Part shown: in pieces, positions 6,296 through 14,823 of the stretch
How the letters are laid out: each line of letters starts with the position of its first letter
Numbering within the stretch: the stretch's first letter is position 1
Position numbers and translations under genes: made by a program
Notes under the pieces: model-generated
The model's database searches: none
The model's input: only the letters and a program-made list of their open reading frames with translations
Told to the model about the DNA's origin: nothing
Assembly (NCBI GenBank): GCA_023395775.1
Contig: JAEWYA010000004.1
Coordinates: 1 to 23,342 of the forward strand
Direction: 5' to 3'
Source of the DNA: Bacillota bacterium
GTDB lineage: Bacteria; Bacillota; Clostridia; Oscillospirales; Oscillospiraceae
Length of the DNA: 23,342 nucleotides

Positions 6296-7426
6296 TTACA
6301 GCAGCTCCAGCACGGTCCGGTAGATGCGCTCCGTGGCATCCGGGATACCCAAAGCCTCCATGGCGGCGGACATATCCGCCCGACGTGCCGCATCGTGGAG
6401 AATGTCGCAGCTCTTCTGAAACAGCGCGGGCCCGTTGACCTCGCTTTCCAGCATCACGCAGGCCCCGCCCGCTCTTTCCAGCACCCGGGCATTTTTCTCC
6501 TGGTGGTTGTTGGTCACGTAAGGAGACGGCACGATCAGCGCGGGAACGCCCAAAGCCGTCAGCTCGCTGATGGTAGACGCTCCCGCCCGGCACAGCACCA
6601 GATCCGCCGCCCGGAGCACCCGGTCCATATCGTAGATGTAGGGCCGCACCTCCAGCGCCGGATGCGCCGTCAGGTCCACGCCCCGCTCCCTCAGCGCCCT
6701 TATCAGCGCTTCATAACCGCCCCCCGCGCCGTGGATATGGTGGAAGGGCTCTTTTGCCGCCTCCAAAACCAGGAAATCCGCCATCTGGCGGTTCATTCCC
6801 GCCGCGCCCAGAGAGCCCCAAAAGGAAACGATCAGAGGCCGCTCATCCCGAATGCCCAGCTCTTTCCGGGCCTGCTCCTTCGTCCGGGTAAAAAAGTCCC
6901 CCCGTACCGGAGTCCCCGTCACCACCACCCGGTCAGGGTCCCGATACTGCCCCCGGCACTCCTCGAACCCCACCATGATGCGGTCCGCGAAGGGCTCCAG
7001 CAGCCGGGTGGTCAGCCCCGGCACCATGTTCGACTCGTGGATGGCGGTGGGAACGCCCGCTTTCGCCGCGGCCTTCACCAAGGGGAAGCTGGCGTATCCG
7101 CCGGTTCCGATCACTACCTCCGGTCCGAATTCCCTTAAAATCCGTCGGGCCTCATGGGGCGCGCGGAAATAGTTGCCCGCGGAGATCAGGTTGTGCCGGA
7201 TCTCCGCCGGTTTCATGGAACGGTGAAAGCTGGAGATATGGACGGTCCGAAACGCGTAGCCGGCCTTGGGAATCAGGTCCTTTTCAAGGCCCCTTTCCGC
7301 TCCCACAAACAAAATCTCCGTTTTCGGTTCCCGCTCCAGCATCAGCTGCGCCAGCGCGATCGCCGGATTTACATGCCCGGCCGTCCCCCCGCAGGTAAAA
7401 ATAACCCGCCTCGGCGCTTTTCCCAT
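6296..7426 (-). CDS. murG: MurG N-acetylglucosaminyltransferase
   Basis: MurG adds GlcNAc from UDP-GlcNAc to lipid I on the inner membrane face, making lipid II. The 376-aa GT28 protein has the N-terminal glycine loop GGTAGHVNPA (13-22), GTGGYASFP (107-115), HESNMVPG (130-137; HEQN in Bacillus), a C-domain loop SFWGSLGAAGMN (201-212), and the donor-binding AGASTISEL (281-289) and NHQEKNA (307-313). In the C-domain loop a Trp stands where many MurGs have the first Gly of GGS, probably a lineage variant. AAGGAAG lies 7 nt before the ATG. It sits between ftsW and murA. Confidence 0.97.
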   Translation of the reverse strand: MGKAPRRVIFTCGGTAGHVNPAIALAQLMLEREPKTEILFVGAERGLEKDLIPKAGYAFRTVHISSFHRSMKPAEIRHNLISAGNYFRAPHEARRILREFGPEVVIGTGGYASFPLVKAAAKAGVPTAIHESNMVPGLTTRLLEPFADRIMVGFEECRGQYRDPDRVVVTGTPVRGDFFTRTKEQARKELGIRDERPLIVSFWGSLGAAGMNRQMADFLVLEAAKEPFHHIHGAGGGYEALIRALRERGVDLTAHPALEVRPYIYDMDRVLRAADLVLCRAGASTISELTALGVPALIVPSPYVTNNHQEKNARVLERAGGACVMLESEVNGPALFQKSCDILHDAARRADMSAAMEALGIPDATERIYRTVLELL

Positions 7427-7459
7427 ACCAACACTTCCTTAAAGAGCCTTCGTTCTCGG

Positions 7460-8737
7460 TCAAATCTTCATCTGCCGCGACACGCTCAATACAATTCCCA
7501 TTTCAAAAAGCTGAATCGTCAGCGCCGTACCCCCGTAGCTGAAAAACGGCAGCGAAACGCCGGTGGTAGGCAGCAGTCCCGTCACCACGCCCATGTTCAA
7601 AAAGGTCTGAAAGGCCAGCAAAGTGGTGATGCCCACCACCAGCAGACTCCCGAACCGGTCCCGCGCATGGAGAGCGATCCAGTACCCCCGCAGAATCAGC
7701 GCCGCAAACAGCAGCATGATAATGGCCGCGCCGATCAGGCCCAGCTCCTCGCACACAATGGAAAAGACAAAGTCATTGTGTTCTTCGGGCAGGTACATAA
7801 ATTTCTGGCGGCTTTTCCCCAAGCCCACGCCCAAAAGGCCTCCCGAGCCAATGGACAAAAGGCTTTGGGCCAGCTGATAGCCGTCTCCCCTCGGATCAAT
7901 AAACGGATCGTGCCACATGGCAATGCGGGAGGCGCCGTATCCGACAATTCCAACAACGGTATACATACCGGCCGCCGCCACGCCCAACGCGCCGACCACC
8001 CATGTCCAGCTGATACCGCCCACCAGCATGATAGCCGCGCCGGCGCCCAAAATCAGCAGCGTTCCGGACAGATGCGGCTCCAGCATCATCAGTGCCGCGA
8101 TTGCGAGCAAAATCATGGCGTAAGGCGCTATGCCGTACCGAAAGGTCTGCATCCGTTCTTTTTTTCTGGAAATGGTATCGGAAAAGTAGAGCACCACCGC
8201 CAGCTTTGCGATCTCGGAGGGCTGGAATTGCAGCGCCGTATTCGGAAGCCCCAGCCAACGGGTGGCGTTATTTCTGGTCAGGGCAAGGGGGTTATGGGGG
8301 ATGATGACCAGCACCAGCAGCACGGCGGCCAGATATAAAAGCGGCTTTGCCAGCCCCCGAAACCGCTGGTAATTGATCTTTCCCACAAAGGCCATGGCCG
8401 CCACACCCATGATGGCGAACACGCCCTGCCGCGCCACATAGTAGGTGGGGTTGCTGTCCTCGTAATAGGCCCGGGGAAAGCTGGCGGAAAAGAGCATGAT
8501 GAGGCCGATGATGGTCAGCATCATCACCAGCAGGCAAAACGGCAGGTCGATGGGGCCTCTTGCCAACTCCCGGCTCTCCTGCTCCCGGAGCATTCGCTCC
8601 TCCTTCGCCCGCTGGCGGGCCAGCAGCTCCTCCCGGCTGACGGAGGGACGGCGGACAGAGCTGTATCCTCTGTCCCTGTCCCCATCCCGGCGGGGACTGC
8701 GGGGCCGGCTGTTATTCGGTTTGCGTTCCCGGAGCAT
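7460..8737 (-). CDS. ftsW: SEDS glycosyltransferase FtsW
   Basis: FtsW is the polytopic SEDS polymerase that works with the septal PBP to polymerise lipid II. From the ATG at 8737 (AGGGGG 7 nt upstream) it is 425 aa; longer in-frame starts would overlap mraY and lack an SD. The N-terminus carries an unusually long, highly charged cytoplasmic extension of about 60 residues rich in Arg, Glu and Asp. About ten membrane spans follow. Family motifs are LQFQPSEIAKLAVVLYF, SIGSGGLLGVGLGKS, EEHNDFVFSIVCEELGLIG with the conserved functional Asp, and LPTTGVSLPFFSYGG near the C-terminus. The adjacent PBP and MraY support FtsW over RodA. Confidence 0.95.
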   Translation of the reverse strand: MLRERKPNNSRPRSPRRDGDRDRGYSSVRRPSVSREELLARQRAKEERMLREQESRELARGPIDLPFCLLVMMLTIIGLIMLFSASFPRAYYEDSNPTYYVARQGVFAIMGVAAMAFVGKINYQRFRGLAKPLLYLAAVLLVLVIIPHNPLALTRNNATRWLGLPNTALQFQPSEIAKLAVVLYFSDTISRKKERMQTFRYGIAPYAMILLAIAALMMLEPHLSGTLLILGAGAAIMLVGGISWTWVVGALGVAAAGMYTVVGIVGYGASRIAMWHDPFIDPRGDGYQLAQSLLSIGSGGLLGVGLGKSRQKFMYLPEEHNDFVFSIVCEELGLIGAAIIMLLFAALILRGYWIALHARDRFGSLLVVGITTLLAFQTFLNMGVVTGLLPTTGVSLPFFSYGGTALTIQLFEMGIVLSVSRQMKI

Positions 8738-8771
8738 TGGCATTCCCCCTTCCGTCCGCGCGTGGAGCGTG

Positions 8772-9758
8772 TCAAAATCTTCCCTGTACACCCAGCCACG
8801 CCAGCGCACAGCCCGCCAGCGTGATCAGAGAGAACACCGTCACCAGCTTTGCCTCGCTCCAGCCGCACAGCTCCAAATGGTGGTGCAGCGGAGCCATTTT
8901 GAAGAAGCGCTTGCCGTGGGTCGCTTTAAAATACCCGACCTGGATAATGTCCGACACCGTCTCCGCAATGTAGATGATGCCAACCGGAATCAGGATCAGC
9001 GGCACATCCAGCGCAACCGCCATCGCCGCCACCGCCCCGCCCAGAAACAGGCTCCCGGTATCGCCCATGAAAACCTTGGCCGGATGATGGTTGTAGACAA
9101 AGAACGCCGCAAGTCCCCCCGACAGCGCCGCCGGAAACAGGCTCAGACCCATGCCGTAGGCAGCCATAGCCGTGGCAGTAAAGAATGCCATCACCACAAA
9201 GGTGACGCCCGTGGCCAGTCCGTCAATCCCGTCCGTCAGGTTCACCGCGTTGACGCAGCCCACGATCACGAAGGCCGCGAAAATCAGATACACGATCCAG
9301 TTGACCGTCAACGTCACATTTGCAAACGGGATATAAAGCTCGTTGGTCATCAGCCTCTCATACCGCATCAGGCACAAAAACACCACGGCCGCCGCCAGCT
9401 GCAAAACAAACTTCTGCTTGGCGGTCAGCCCCTCATTCTGGTGCTGACGCACCTTGCGATAGTCGTCCACGAATCCGATCAATCCAAACACCAGCGCAAA
9501 CAGATACACGTACAAATGGGCGAACTCCCCGGCCAGCATCTGCCGCCAGCCCAGAACAACCACCGTCACACCCGTGCCGATGATGAACATGATGCCGCCC
9601 ATGGTGGGAGTGCCGGCCTTTCCCGCGTGCCACCTGGGGCCGTCGGCGCGAATCTCCTGCCCGGCCTTCAGCTTCCGAAGCTCCGGGATCAGAAGCCAAC
9701 CGATCAGAAGCGTCAGCAGAAAACCGACGGCCAGCGCCAGCCAATTTGAAATGTCCAT
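8772..9758 (-). CDS. mraY: MraY phospho-MurNAc-pentapeptide transferase
   Basis: MraY transfers phospho-MurNAc-pentapeptide from its UDP carrier to undecaprenyl phosphate, forming lipid I in the membrane. The 328-aa protein has about ten membrane spans. Active-site elements are FVDDYRK (Asp pair 98-99), NAVNLTDGIDGLA (170-182), MGDTGS (231-236) and PLHHHLE (290-296). The start at 9758 (MDISNW) has AGAGG 7 nt upstream; an in-frame start at 9782 lacks an SD. In the usual cluster murF precedes it and murD follows. Here it lies directly between murE (131-nt gap) and ftsW (34-nt gap). Confidence 0.97.
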   Translation of the reverse strand: MDISNWLALAVGFLLTLLIGWLLIPELRKLKAGQEIRADGPRWHAGKAGTPTMGGIMFIIGTGVTVVVLGWRQMLAGEFAHLYVYLFALVFGLIGFVDDYRKVRQHQNEGLTAKQKFVLQLAAAVVFLCLMRYERLMTNELYIPFANVTLTVNWIVYLIFAAFVIVGCVNAVNLTDGIDGLATGVTFVVMAFFTATAMAAYGMGLSLFPAALSGGLAAFFVYNHHPAKVFMGDTGSLFLGGAVAAMAVALDVPLILIPVGIIYIAETVSDIIQVGYFKATHGKRFFKMAPLHHHLELCGWSEAKLVTVFSLITLAGCALAWLGVQGRF

Positions 9759-9889
9759 ATGTTTTCCTCTCGCCCGGCGCAACCGGGTCTTTCCTAGTCT
9801 CTATACAAAAAGCTTTTTTTGCTTTCCGTTATACAAATTGCAATCGACTCCGCGCAGTGTAGTGCCCCACGCCGGTCCCCCGAGGCGCG
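9759..9889 (-). other. murE-mraY gap where murF is usually found
   Basis: The gap holds no coding sequence I can support. It has a short GC hairpin (CCCGG-TTGCG-CCGGG on the minus strand, just before the mraY SD) and a small AT-rich inverted repeat around the AAGCTT near 9810. I saw no convincing promoter and no readable MurF remnant. Confidence 0.5.
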
Positions 9890-11338
9890 TCAGCGCGCCG
9901 GGCCCAGATACTCCGCCACGATCTCCCGTTCGTCCATGTGGTGCTTTTTGTGGTTTACTTCCTGATAGGTCTCGTGGCCCTTGCCGCAAAGGACGATCAC
10001 GTCGTCCTTTCGGGCGTTGTCCATGGCGTAGTGGATGGCCTCAATTCGGTCCGTCACCACGGCGTAGGGCGTGGGAGTTCCCTCCATGCCGGCCAGGATC
10101 TCGTCGATGATGGCCGCGGGCTTCTCCGTCCGGGGATTGTCGGAGGTCACCACTACATAATCCGCGATTTCCGCCGCAATCTTTCCCATCTTGGGCCGCT
10201 TCGTCCGATCCCGGTCCCCGCCGCAGCCGAACACCGCCACGGTGCGGCCCTTGGCAAAGCCCTTCACCGAAGTCAAAACGTTTTTCAACCCGTCGGGACT
10301 ATGGGCGTAATCGATCAGGATGGTATAATCCCGGCCCGGCGTGGGGACTACCTCCACCCGGCCCTTCACATGGGGAACCCGGCGCAGGGCGTCGGCGCTC
10401 TTTTCAAGAGGCACCCCCAGCTTCATCGCCGCCGCTAAAACATCCAGCGTATTATATACCATAAATCCGCCCGGAATGCCAACCCAAATTTTTACCCGTT
10501 CACTTTTCGTCACGGCGGTAAAGGCCACATGATCCGCGCCAAGCTCAATTTCCTCCGCCCGCAGGTCGGCCTCCGCCTTTTCGGCGTACGAGAATTTTTC
10601 GCAGGTTGCGTCTTTCATCAGCCGCTCAGACCAGGGATCGTCGGCATTGTACACGCCCATGCCGCAGTTTTGAAAGAGAATGGCCTTTGCGTCGCAGTAG
10701 TTCTCCATGGTCTTGTGAAAATCCAGGTGATCCTGGGTCAGATTCGTAAAGATCCCCACGTCGTATCGGATACCGTGGACCCTGCCCTCGTACAGCGCGT
10801 GGGACGAGGTCTCCATCACCACATAGGTGCAGCCCGCATCCAGCATCCGGCGAAACAGCTTATGCAGCTCAAAGCACTCCGGCGTGGTCCGCTCCGTGGG
10901 CAGGACCTCCGCGCCGATCATGTTCTGGTTGGTGCCGATCAGACCCACCTTCGCCCCTGCCGCCTGCTCCAAAACAGCCTTCAGCAGATACGTGGTGGTG
11001 GTCTTGCCGTTGGTGCCTGTGACGGCGGTCATGACCATATGCTCCGCCGGATGACCGAACCAGTTGGCGCCCAGCATAGCCAGCGCCCGCCTGGACTCCT
11101 TCACCAGCACGTAGGGAATGCCGGTCTCCGGCTTCCGCTCACACACGGCGCACACTGCCCCGGCCTCCTCCGCCTTTCCGATATAGGCATGACCGTCCAT
11201 GGCATAGCCACTGATGGCGACGAACACGTCGCCCTTATGAGTCTCACGGGAGTCATAACTGACGCCGGTGATTTCAAGATTTTCATCCGCGTGAAGCTCC
11301 AGTACCTCCGCACCGACCAATAGATCCTTTAATTTCAT
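9890..11338 (-). CDS. murE: MurE UDP-MurNAc-tripeptide synthetase, meso-DAP type
   Basis: MurE is the ATP-dependent cytoplasmic ligase that adds the third stem-peptide residue to UDP-MurNAc-L-Ala-D-Glu. The 482-aa protein has the Mur-ligase domains in order: substrate domain (about 1-95), ATP loop GTNGKTTTT (108-116), the Lys expected to be carbamylated at 218 (CDAKAILF), and a C-terminal domain with DNPR (400-403). DNPR is the signature of meso-diaminopimelate enzymes; lysine-adding enzymes differ here. The ATG at 11338 has AGGGG about 10 nt upstream. The in-frame GTG at 11347 nearly abuts that SD and is unlikely. It follows the PBP gene with a 114-nt leader. Confidence 0.97.
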   Translation of the reverse strand: MKLKDLLVGAEVLELHADENLEITGVSYDSRETHKGDVFVAISGYAMDGHAYIGKAEEAGAVCAVCERKPETGIPYVLVKESRRALAMLGANWFGHPAEHMVMTAVTGTNGKTTTTYLLKAVLEQAAGAKVGLIGTNQNMIGAEVLPTERTTPECFELHKLFRRMLDAGCTYVVMETSSHALYEGRVHGIRYDVGIFTNLTQDHLDFHKTMENYCDAKAILFQNCGMGVYNADDPWSERLMKDATCEKFSYAEKAEADLRAEEIELGADHVAFTAVTKSERVKIWVGIPGGFMVYNTLDVLAAAMKLGVPLEKSADALRRVPHVKGRVEVVPTPGRDYTILIDYAHSPDGLKNVLTSVKGFAKGRTVAVFGCGGDRDRTKRPKMGKIAAEIADYVVVTSDNPRTEKPAAIIDEILAGMEGTPTPYAVVTDRIEAIHYAMDNARKDDVIVLCGKGHETYQEVNHKKHHMDEREIVAEYLGPAR

Positions 11339-11361
11339 TAAAAACACGCCCCTTTTTTAAG

Positions 11362-11391
11362 TGTGTATGGTTGGAAAATTTGTCATACACA
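11362..11391 (-). promoter_or_regulatory. Inverted repeat in the murE leader
   Basis: TGTGTATG (11362-11369) and CATACACA (11384-11391) are perfect 8-bp arms with a 14-nt spacer. The repeat lies just upstream of the murE SD. It abuts a TATACT hexamer on the minus strand (11396-11391) that lacks a good -35. It may be a regulator site or an mRNA hairpin; no terminator tail is present. Confidence 0.45.
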
Positions 11392-11452
11392 GTATATCCG
11401 GCGTGATTTGCAAAGTATACGGGAGAAGGTGCTAAAAACCATGCAAAACCTG

Positions 11453-13852
11453 TCAGTCCGCCGTTTTTCCCTGCGCGCCCAGTTGAACGGTGACCACCGT
11501 TCCGGCCGAGACCTCCGTCCCTGCGGCGGCCGACTGGTTCAGAGCGAACACATTTCCGCTGCTGGCGGACGTGGCGCCGGAAACCTTCATAATAAGGCCC
11601 GCGTTGGTCAGGGCCGTGTTGGCTTGAGCCGCCGTCATACCTACCACATTGGGGACCGTACAGGGCGTGTTGGGCTTTTCCTCGCCAAGATACAGGATAA
11701 TCGTTGCGCTCCCAGGAATAATGGCGCCGCCCAGCGGTGTCTGGTCGGTGACAGTCTCCCCGTTGCCCACGGTTCGGCAGGCAAAGCCCAGATCGGTGAT
11801 CTTCTTCTTTGCCGCTTCCGCCGTCTCACCCACCACGTTGGGGACGGTGACATCCGCGCCCACCATTTGCTCGGCGGTATAGTCCGGCTCCACGCCCACA
11901 TAGGGCAGAATCTCCCCCATGACGGTGCTGGCGGTGGGCGCCACCATGTTGCCGCCGGAGACGTAGACCCCGGTATTGCGGCTGGGGGTATCCATGGTGA
12001 TAAGCATGATGACCTTGGGATCGTCCGCCGGAGCGAAGCACATGAAAGACACCACGACTTCCTTGTCGGGATTGCCGGTCTTATCGGCGGTACCGGTCTT
12101 GCCGCCGATGCGGTATCCCACCACCTGACCGTTTCTTCCGGTGCCGGAGGCAACCACATATTCAAGGCATTGTCGCACGGTCGCGGAGGTCTCCTCGCTG
12201 ACCACCTGACGTATCGGGGTGGAATCGTGCTGATACTTGATGTTGCCCTGATCATCCACCACCTGCTCCACAAGGTAGGGCGTCCGCAGGTAGCCGCCGT
12301 TGATGGTGGCGGCCTGGGCGCGGATGACCTCCAGGGGAGTGACGGTGAAGGTCTGGCCGAAGGCGTAGGAGGCCAGGGACACCACGTTGGAGTTGAAGTC
12401 CTTTTCGCCGGCAAACATACCGGTCGTCTCGCTGATCTCGTCGATGCCGGTCTTTTCCATCAGGCCGAAGGATTTCAGATATTGGTAATATTTCTCCGTT
12501 CCGATTTTTAAACCCATCGTGATAAAGGCCGGGTTACAGGAGTTGCCGGTGGCAACCATCAGCGTTTGAAGTCCGTGGCCGGAGTGTTTGGAGCAGTAGA
12601 TGGGCTTGGACCAGCCGGGAACCCTGATGGAGCCGGTGCAGGTGAAGGTGGTGTTCAGATTCACCAGCCCCTCCTCCAGCGCCGTTGCCAGAGTGATGGG
12701 CTTGAAGGTGGAGCCCGGTTCATAGGTGTCGCTGATGCAGCGGTTGCGCCACTGTTCACCAAGAGCCGCGCTGACCACTTTATTGCGGGCGGCGGTGTAT
12801 TCGTCGGTTCCCTCCGTAAGCCCCGCCAGGGCCGAGGACAGGTCCGTGTTCATTTGGGCGGCCAGCTTTTTGTCGTACACCGTGAAGGGATCGTTCAGGT
12901 CGAAGGTGGGATAGGACGCCATTGCAAGAATTCCGCCGGTGTTCACATCCATGACGATGCCGGTACCGCCGTGTTTGGCTCCGAATTTATCCACCATGGA
13001 CTCAATTCCTTTTTCCAGGCACGACTGTACGCTGACATCGATGGTCGTCATAAGGCTGTCGCCGTTCTTTGCGTCGTAATACTGCTCGTACTGATAGAGC
13101 ATATCCTCCCCGGTGTTGGTCTTGGCGGTAACGGTTAGGCCCGAGGTACCTTCCAGCACGTCGTCGTATTTTGCTTCCAGACCGTACAGGCCCGTGTTGT
13201 CATTTCCCACAAAGCCGATGACCTGAGACGCCAGCGTCCCATAGGGATAGTAGCGCTTGGAGTCGGCATTGAGGAAAATACCGTGCAGTTTGACGGGGCT
13301 TTTCGTCGGATCGCTGATCAGGACCGTTTTCCCGGCGGCGTTGACGGTGGTAAGGGCGTTTCCCTCGTCATCGATCTCGCCGTTGATAAAGCGGCGGACC
13401 TCGTCGGCCATCTTCTGCTCCACCTTTTTCTTCAGCTCCACGTACTGGGAATCCGTCTTCTCCATTTTTTCAAGGATCGTGTCCTCGTCGATCTCCAGAA
13501 TGCGGGCAAGACCCCGGGCAACGTATTCCTTGTCCTGGGTCTCCTTGTTGTTTTCAATTTCATAGGGAGAAATGCACACCGTCTCCGCCGAGGCGGAAAC
13601 CGCCATAATCTCTCCGTTTCTGTCAAAAATCGTACCGCGGGAGGCGGTGACTACCGCGCTGCGTGTCTGCTGCGCCACAGCCTTTTCCTGCAGCTCCTCG
13701 TGGCGGACGATCTGCAGGTTGTACAGCTTGAACAGCAGCGCCGCAAACACCGCCACACCCAAAAGGCCCATCATCAGCACCGTCCGGTTGCGAATGGTCT
13801 GGTTGGCCCAGCGGGCCGCATCGCTTTTTCTGCGCTTGTTTGGCTTTGACAT
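11453..13852 (-). CDS. Division transpeptidase with two PASTA domains (FtsI/SpoVD type)
   Basis: This is a class B penicillin-binding protein that crosslinks septal peptidoglycan together with FtsW. The 799-aa protein has a basic cytoplasmic start, one membrane anchor (about 23-45), a dimerisation domain opening SRGTIFDRNG, and a transpeptidase domain with STFK (S381), SCN (438-440) and KTG (585-587). Two C-terminal PASTA domains follow (about 667-723 and 730-792, each with a VPNVVG motif). The ATG at 13852 has GGAGG upstream. In Bacillus this position holds pbpB then spoVD. Only one PBP is present here, so whether it serves vegetative division, spore cortex or both is not decided by sequence. 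I leave the symbol blank for that reason. Confidence 0.93.
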   Translation of the reverse strand: MSKPNKRRKSDAARWANQTIRNRTVLMMGLLGVAVFAALLFKLYNLQIVRHEELQEKAVAQQTRSAVVTASRGTIFDRNGEIMAVSASAETVCISPYEIENNKETQDKEYVARGLARILEIDEDTILEKMEKTDSQYVELKKKVEQKMADEVRRFINGEIDDEGNALTTVNAAGKTVLISDPTKSPVKLHGIFLNADSKRYYPYGTLASQVIGFVGNDNTGLYGLEAKYDDVLEGTSGLTVTAKTNTGEDMLYQYEQYYDAKNGDSLMTTIDVSVQSCLEKGIESMVDKFGAKHGGTGIVMDVNTGGILAMASYPTFDLNDPFTVYDKKLAAQMNTDLSSALAGLTEGTDEYTAARNKVVSAALGEQWRNRCISDTYEPGSTFKPITLATALEEGLVNLNTTFTCTGSIRVPGWSKPIYCSKHSGHGLQTLMVATGNSCNPAFITMGLKIGTEKYYQYLKSFGLMEKTGIDEISETTGMFAGEKDFNSNVVSLASYAFGQTFTVTPLEVIRAQAATINGGYLRTPYLVEQVVDDQGNIKYQHDSTPIRQVVSEETSATVRQCLEYVVASGTGRNGQVVGYRIGGKTGTADKTGNPDKEVVVSFMCFAPADDPKVIMLITMDTPSRNTGVYVSGGNMVAPTASTVMGEILPYVGVEPDYTAEQMVGADVTVPNVVGETAEAAKKKITDLGFACRTVGNGETVTDQTPLGGAIIPGSATIILYLGEEKPNTPCTVPNVVGMTAAQANTALTNAGLIMKVSGATSASSGNVFALNQSAAAGTEVSAGTVVTVQLGAQGKTAD

Positions 13853-13907
13853 TGTATCCTCCACTTTCCAAACGGCCGCCGCCGTCCCGCAAATCCCGAC
13901 AAGGTTC

Positions 13908-13944
13908 AGGGAGTAAGAAGGAGCGGTTCTCCTTCTTACTCCCT
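13908..13944 (-). promoter_or_regulatory. Perfect 16-bp hairpin between ftsL and the PBP gene
   Basis: AGGGAGTAAGAAGGAG (13908-13923) pairs without mismatch with CTCCTTCTTACTCCCT (13929-13944) around the 5-nt loop CGGTT. It fills part of the 111-nt gap in the middle of the dcw operon. Neither side has a T-run, so it is not a normal terminator. It may be an mRNA processing or stabilising element, an attenuator or a protein site. Confidence 0.7.
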
Positions 13945-13963
13945 CTGTTCACTGTATTGCGTC

Positions 13964-14527
13964 TCAGTCGAAATATTCCACCACCGTGTAAACACCGTGG
14001 TTTAGCGAGGCCAGAATCTGTTGCAGCAGCCCCGCCTCCTTCTTTTGATAGACCACGGCGCTGTCTCCGTCGCTGAGGTCCATGTAATAGGTCTGCCCGC
14101 TGCCGGGCTTGGCCATACCGACGGACTCCGCCGCTTCTTTCACCGTGTCCAGATCAAACATCTGGGCGTATTGGGCGGTGAGGATCACGTTTTCCGTCTT
14201 GAGCTGAGCCATTTCCTTGTTCAAGGACACCACGTCGTTGGAAAGGCCGGTGAGCTGCACATAGCACAGCAGCGTCATCACCGCCAGACCCGCCACTGCC
14301 AAAAAGCCAAGCACCGCGAAGAAGGAGATATGTTGCCGTTCCCGGACCTGTGCATGGGATACGGTACGCACCTGAGGAACTGCCGCGGTCTCTTCCCGCC
14401 GCCGGGGCAGTTCGCCCGCGTGGGACAGCTGCCGCTCCCGCAGCTCCCGGTCCAGATCGTAAGCCAGATCTCCGTAAGTTGCGCTCCGTCGGTTATAGCG
14501 CATATCCCGCGTTGCCGCAGCCGCCAT
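13964..14527 (-). CDS. ftsL: FtsL-like septum formation protein
   Basis: FtsL is a small bitopic protein that forms a coiled coil with DivIC/FtsB and activates the FtsW-PBP pair. The 187-aa protein has a long basic cytoplasmic N-terminus (1-66), one membrane span (about 67-89) and an extracellular heptad region (about 92-120: LTGLSNDVVSLNKEMAQLKTENVIL). The motif LDTVKEAAESVGMAKP, typical of FtsL/DivIC proteins, follows. About 35 extra residues end the protein (152-187). AGGAGG sits 8 nt before the ATG. Sequence identity in this family is weak, so the name rests on topology and its place before the PBP gene. Confidence 0.85.
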   Translation of the reverse strand: MAAAATRDMRYNRRSATYGDLAYDLDRELRERQLSHAGELPRRREETAAVPQVRTVSHAQVRERQHISFFAVLGFLAVAGLAVMTLLCYVQLTGLSNDVVSLNKEMAQLKTENVILTAQYAQMFDLDTVKEAAESVGMAKPGSGQTYYMDLSDGDSAVVYQKKEAGLLQQILASLNHGVYTVVEYFD

Positions 14528-14617
14528 GCCGTCTCCCTCCTCTTCCTTCGTACTTCACACACAGGGCGCTTTCGCAAGGCTCTCTCCCAACCTCGCCGGG
14601 GCGCCGCTCCCGCTGTT

Positions 14618-14785
14618 TTACTTTTCGAGAATCACCGGTTTGCCGTCCTGATCCAGGAGCGGCGTCACGCCCGCGGCGCTGCCGTTGCGGTGGAACAGAT
14701 AGTGGACGCCGGTCTCCCGGTCCACCCAGATCTCCGTTTGTGTCAGAGTTCCCTGCGTATAGATCTGCTCAAATCTGGGCCGCAT
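14618..14785 (-). CDS. 55-aa DUF6440-like protein inside the dcw cluster
   Basis: This is a short gene of unknown function. It reads MRPRFEQIYTQGTLTQTE and continues with IWVDRETGVHYLFHRNG and TPLLDQDGKPVILEK. This pattern (RFE-Y-Q, then I-VD-ETGV-YLF, then TPLLD-DGKP) is that of DUF6440-type small proteins in Firmicutes, recognised from memory rather than by a search. AGGAG lies 8 nt before the ATG at 14785 and a TAA ends the frame. It has no signal peptide or membrane span. It lies 38 nt after rsmH and 90 nt before ftsL, in the same direction, so it should be co-transcribed with the division genes. Confidence 0.85.
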   Translation of the reverse strand: MRPRFEQIYTQGTLTQTEIWVDRETGVHYLFHRNGSAAGVTPLLDQDGKPVILEK

Positions 14786-14823
14786 ACCATCCGCTCCTTT
14801 CGCATTCCGCTCCGTTTACGGCA

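Noticed and set aside
6231..6593. Upstream extension of the murA frame
   Set aside because: The extra residues overlap the end of murG in another frame and have no MurA similarity. The ATG at 6230 has the SD.
7154..9749. Two long plus-strand frames (7154-8338 and 8496-9749)
   Set aside because: Both are antisense to ftsW and mraY. Their His/Gln/Arg-rich translations are typical of reverse-strand reading of membrane-protein genes.
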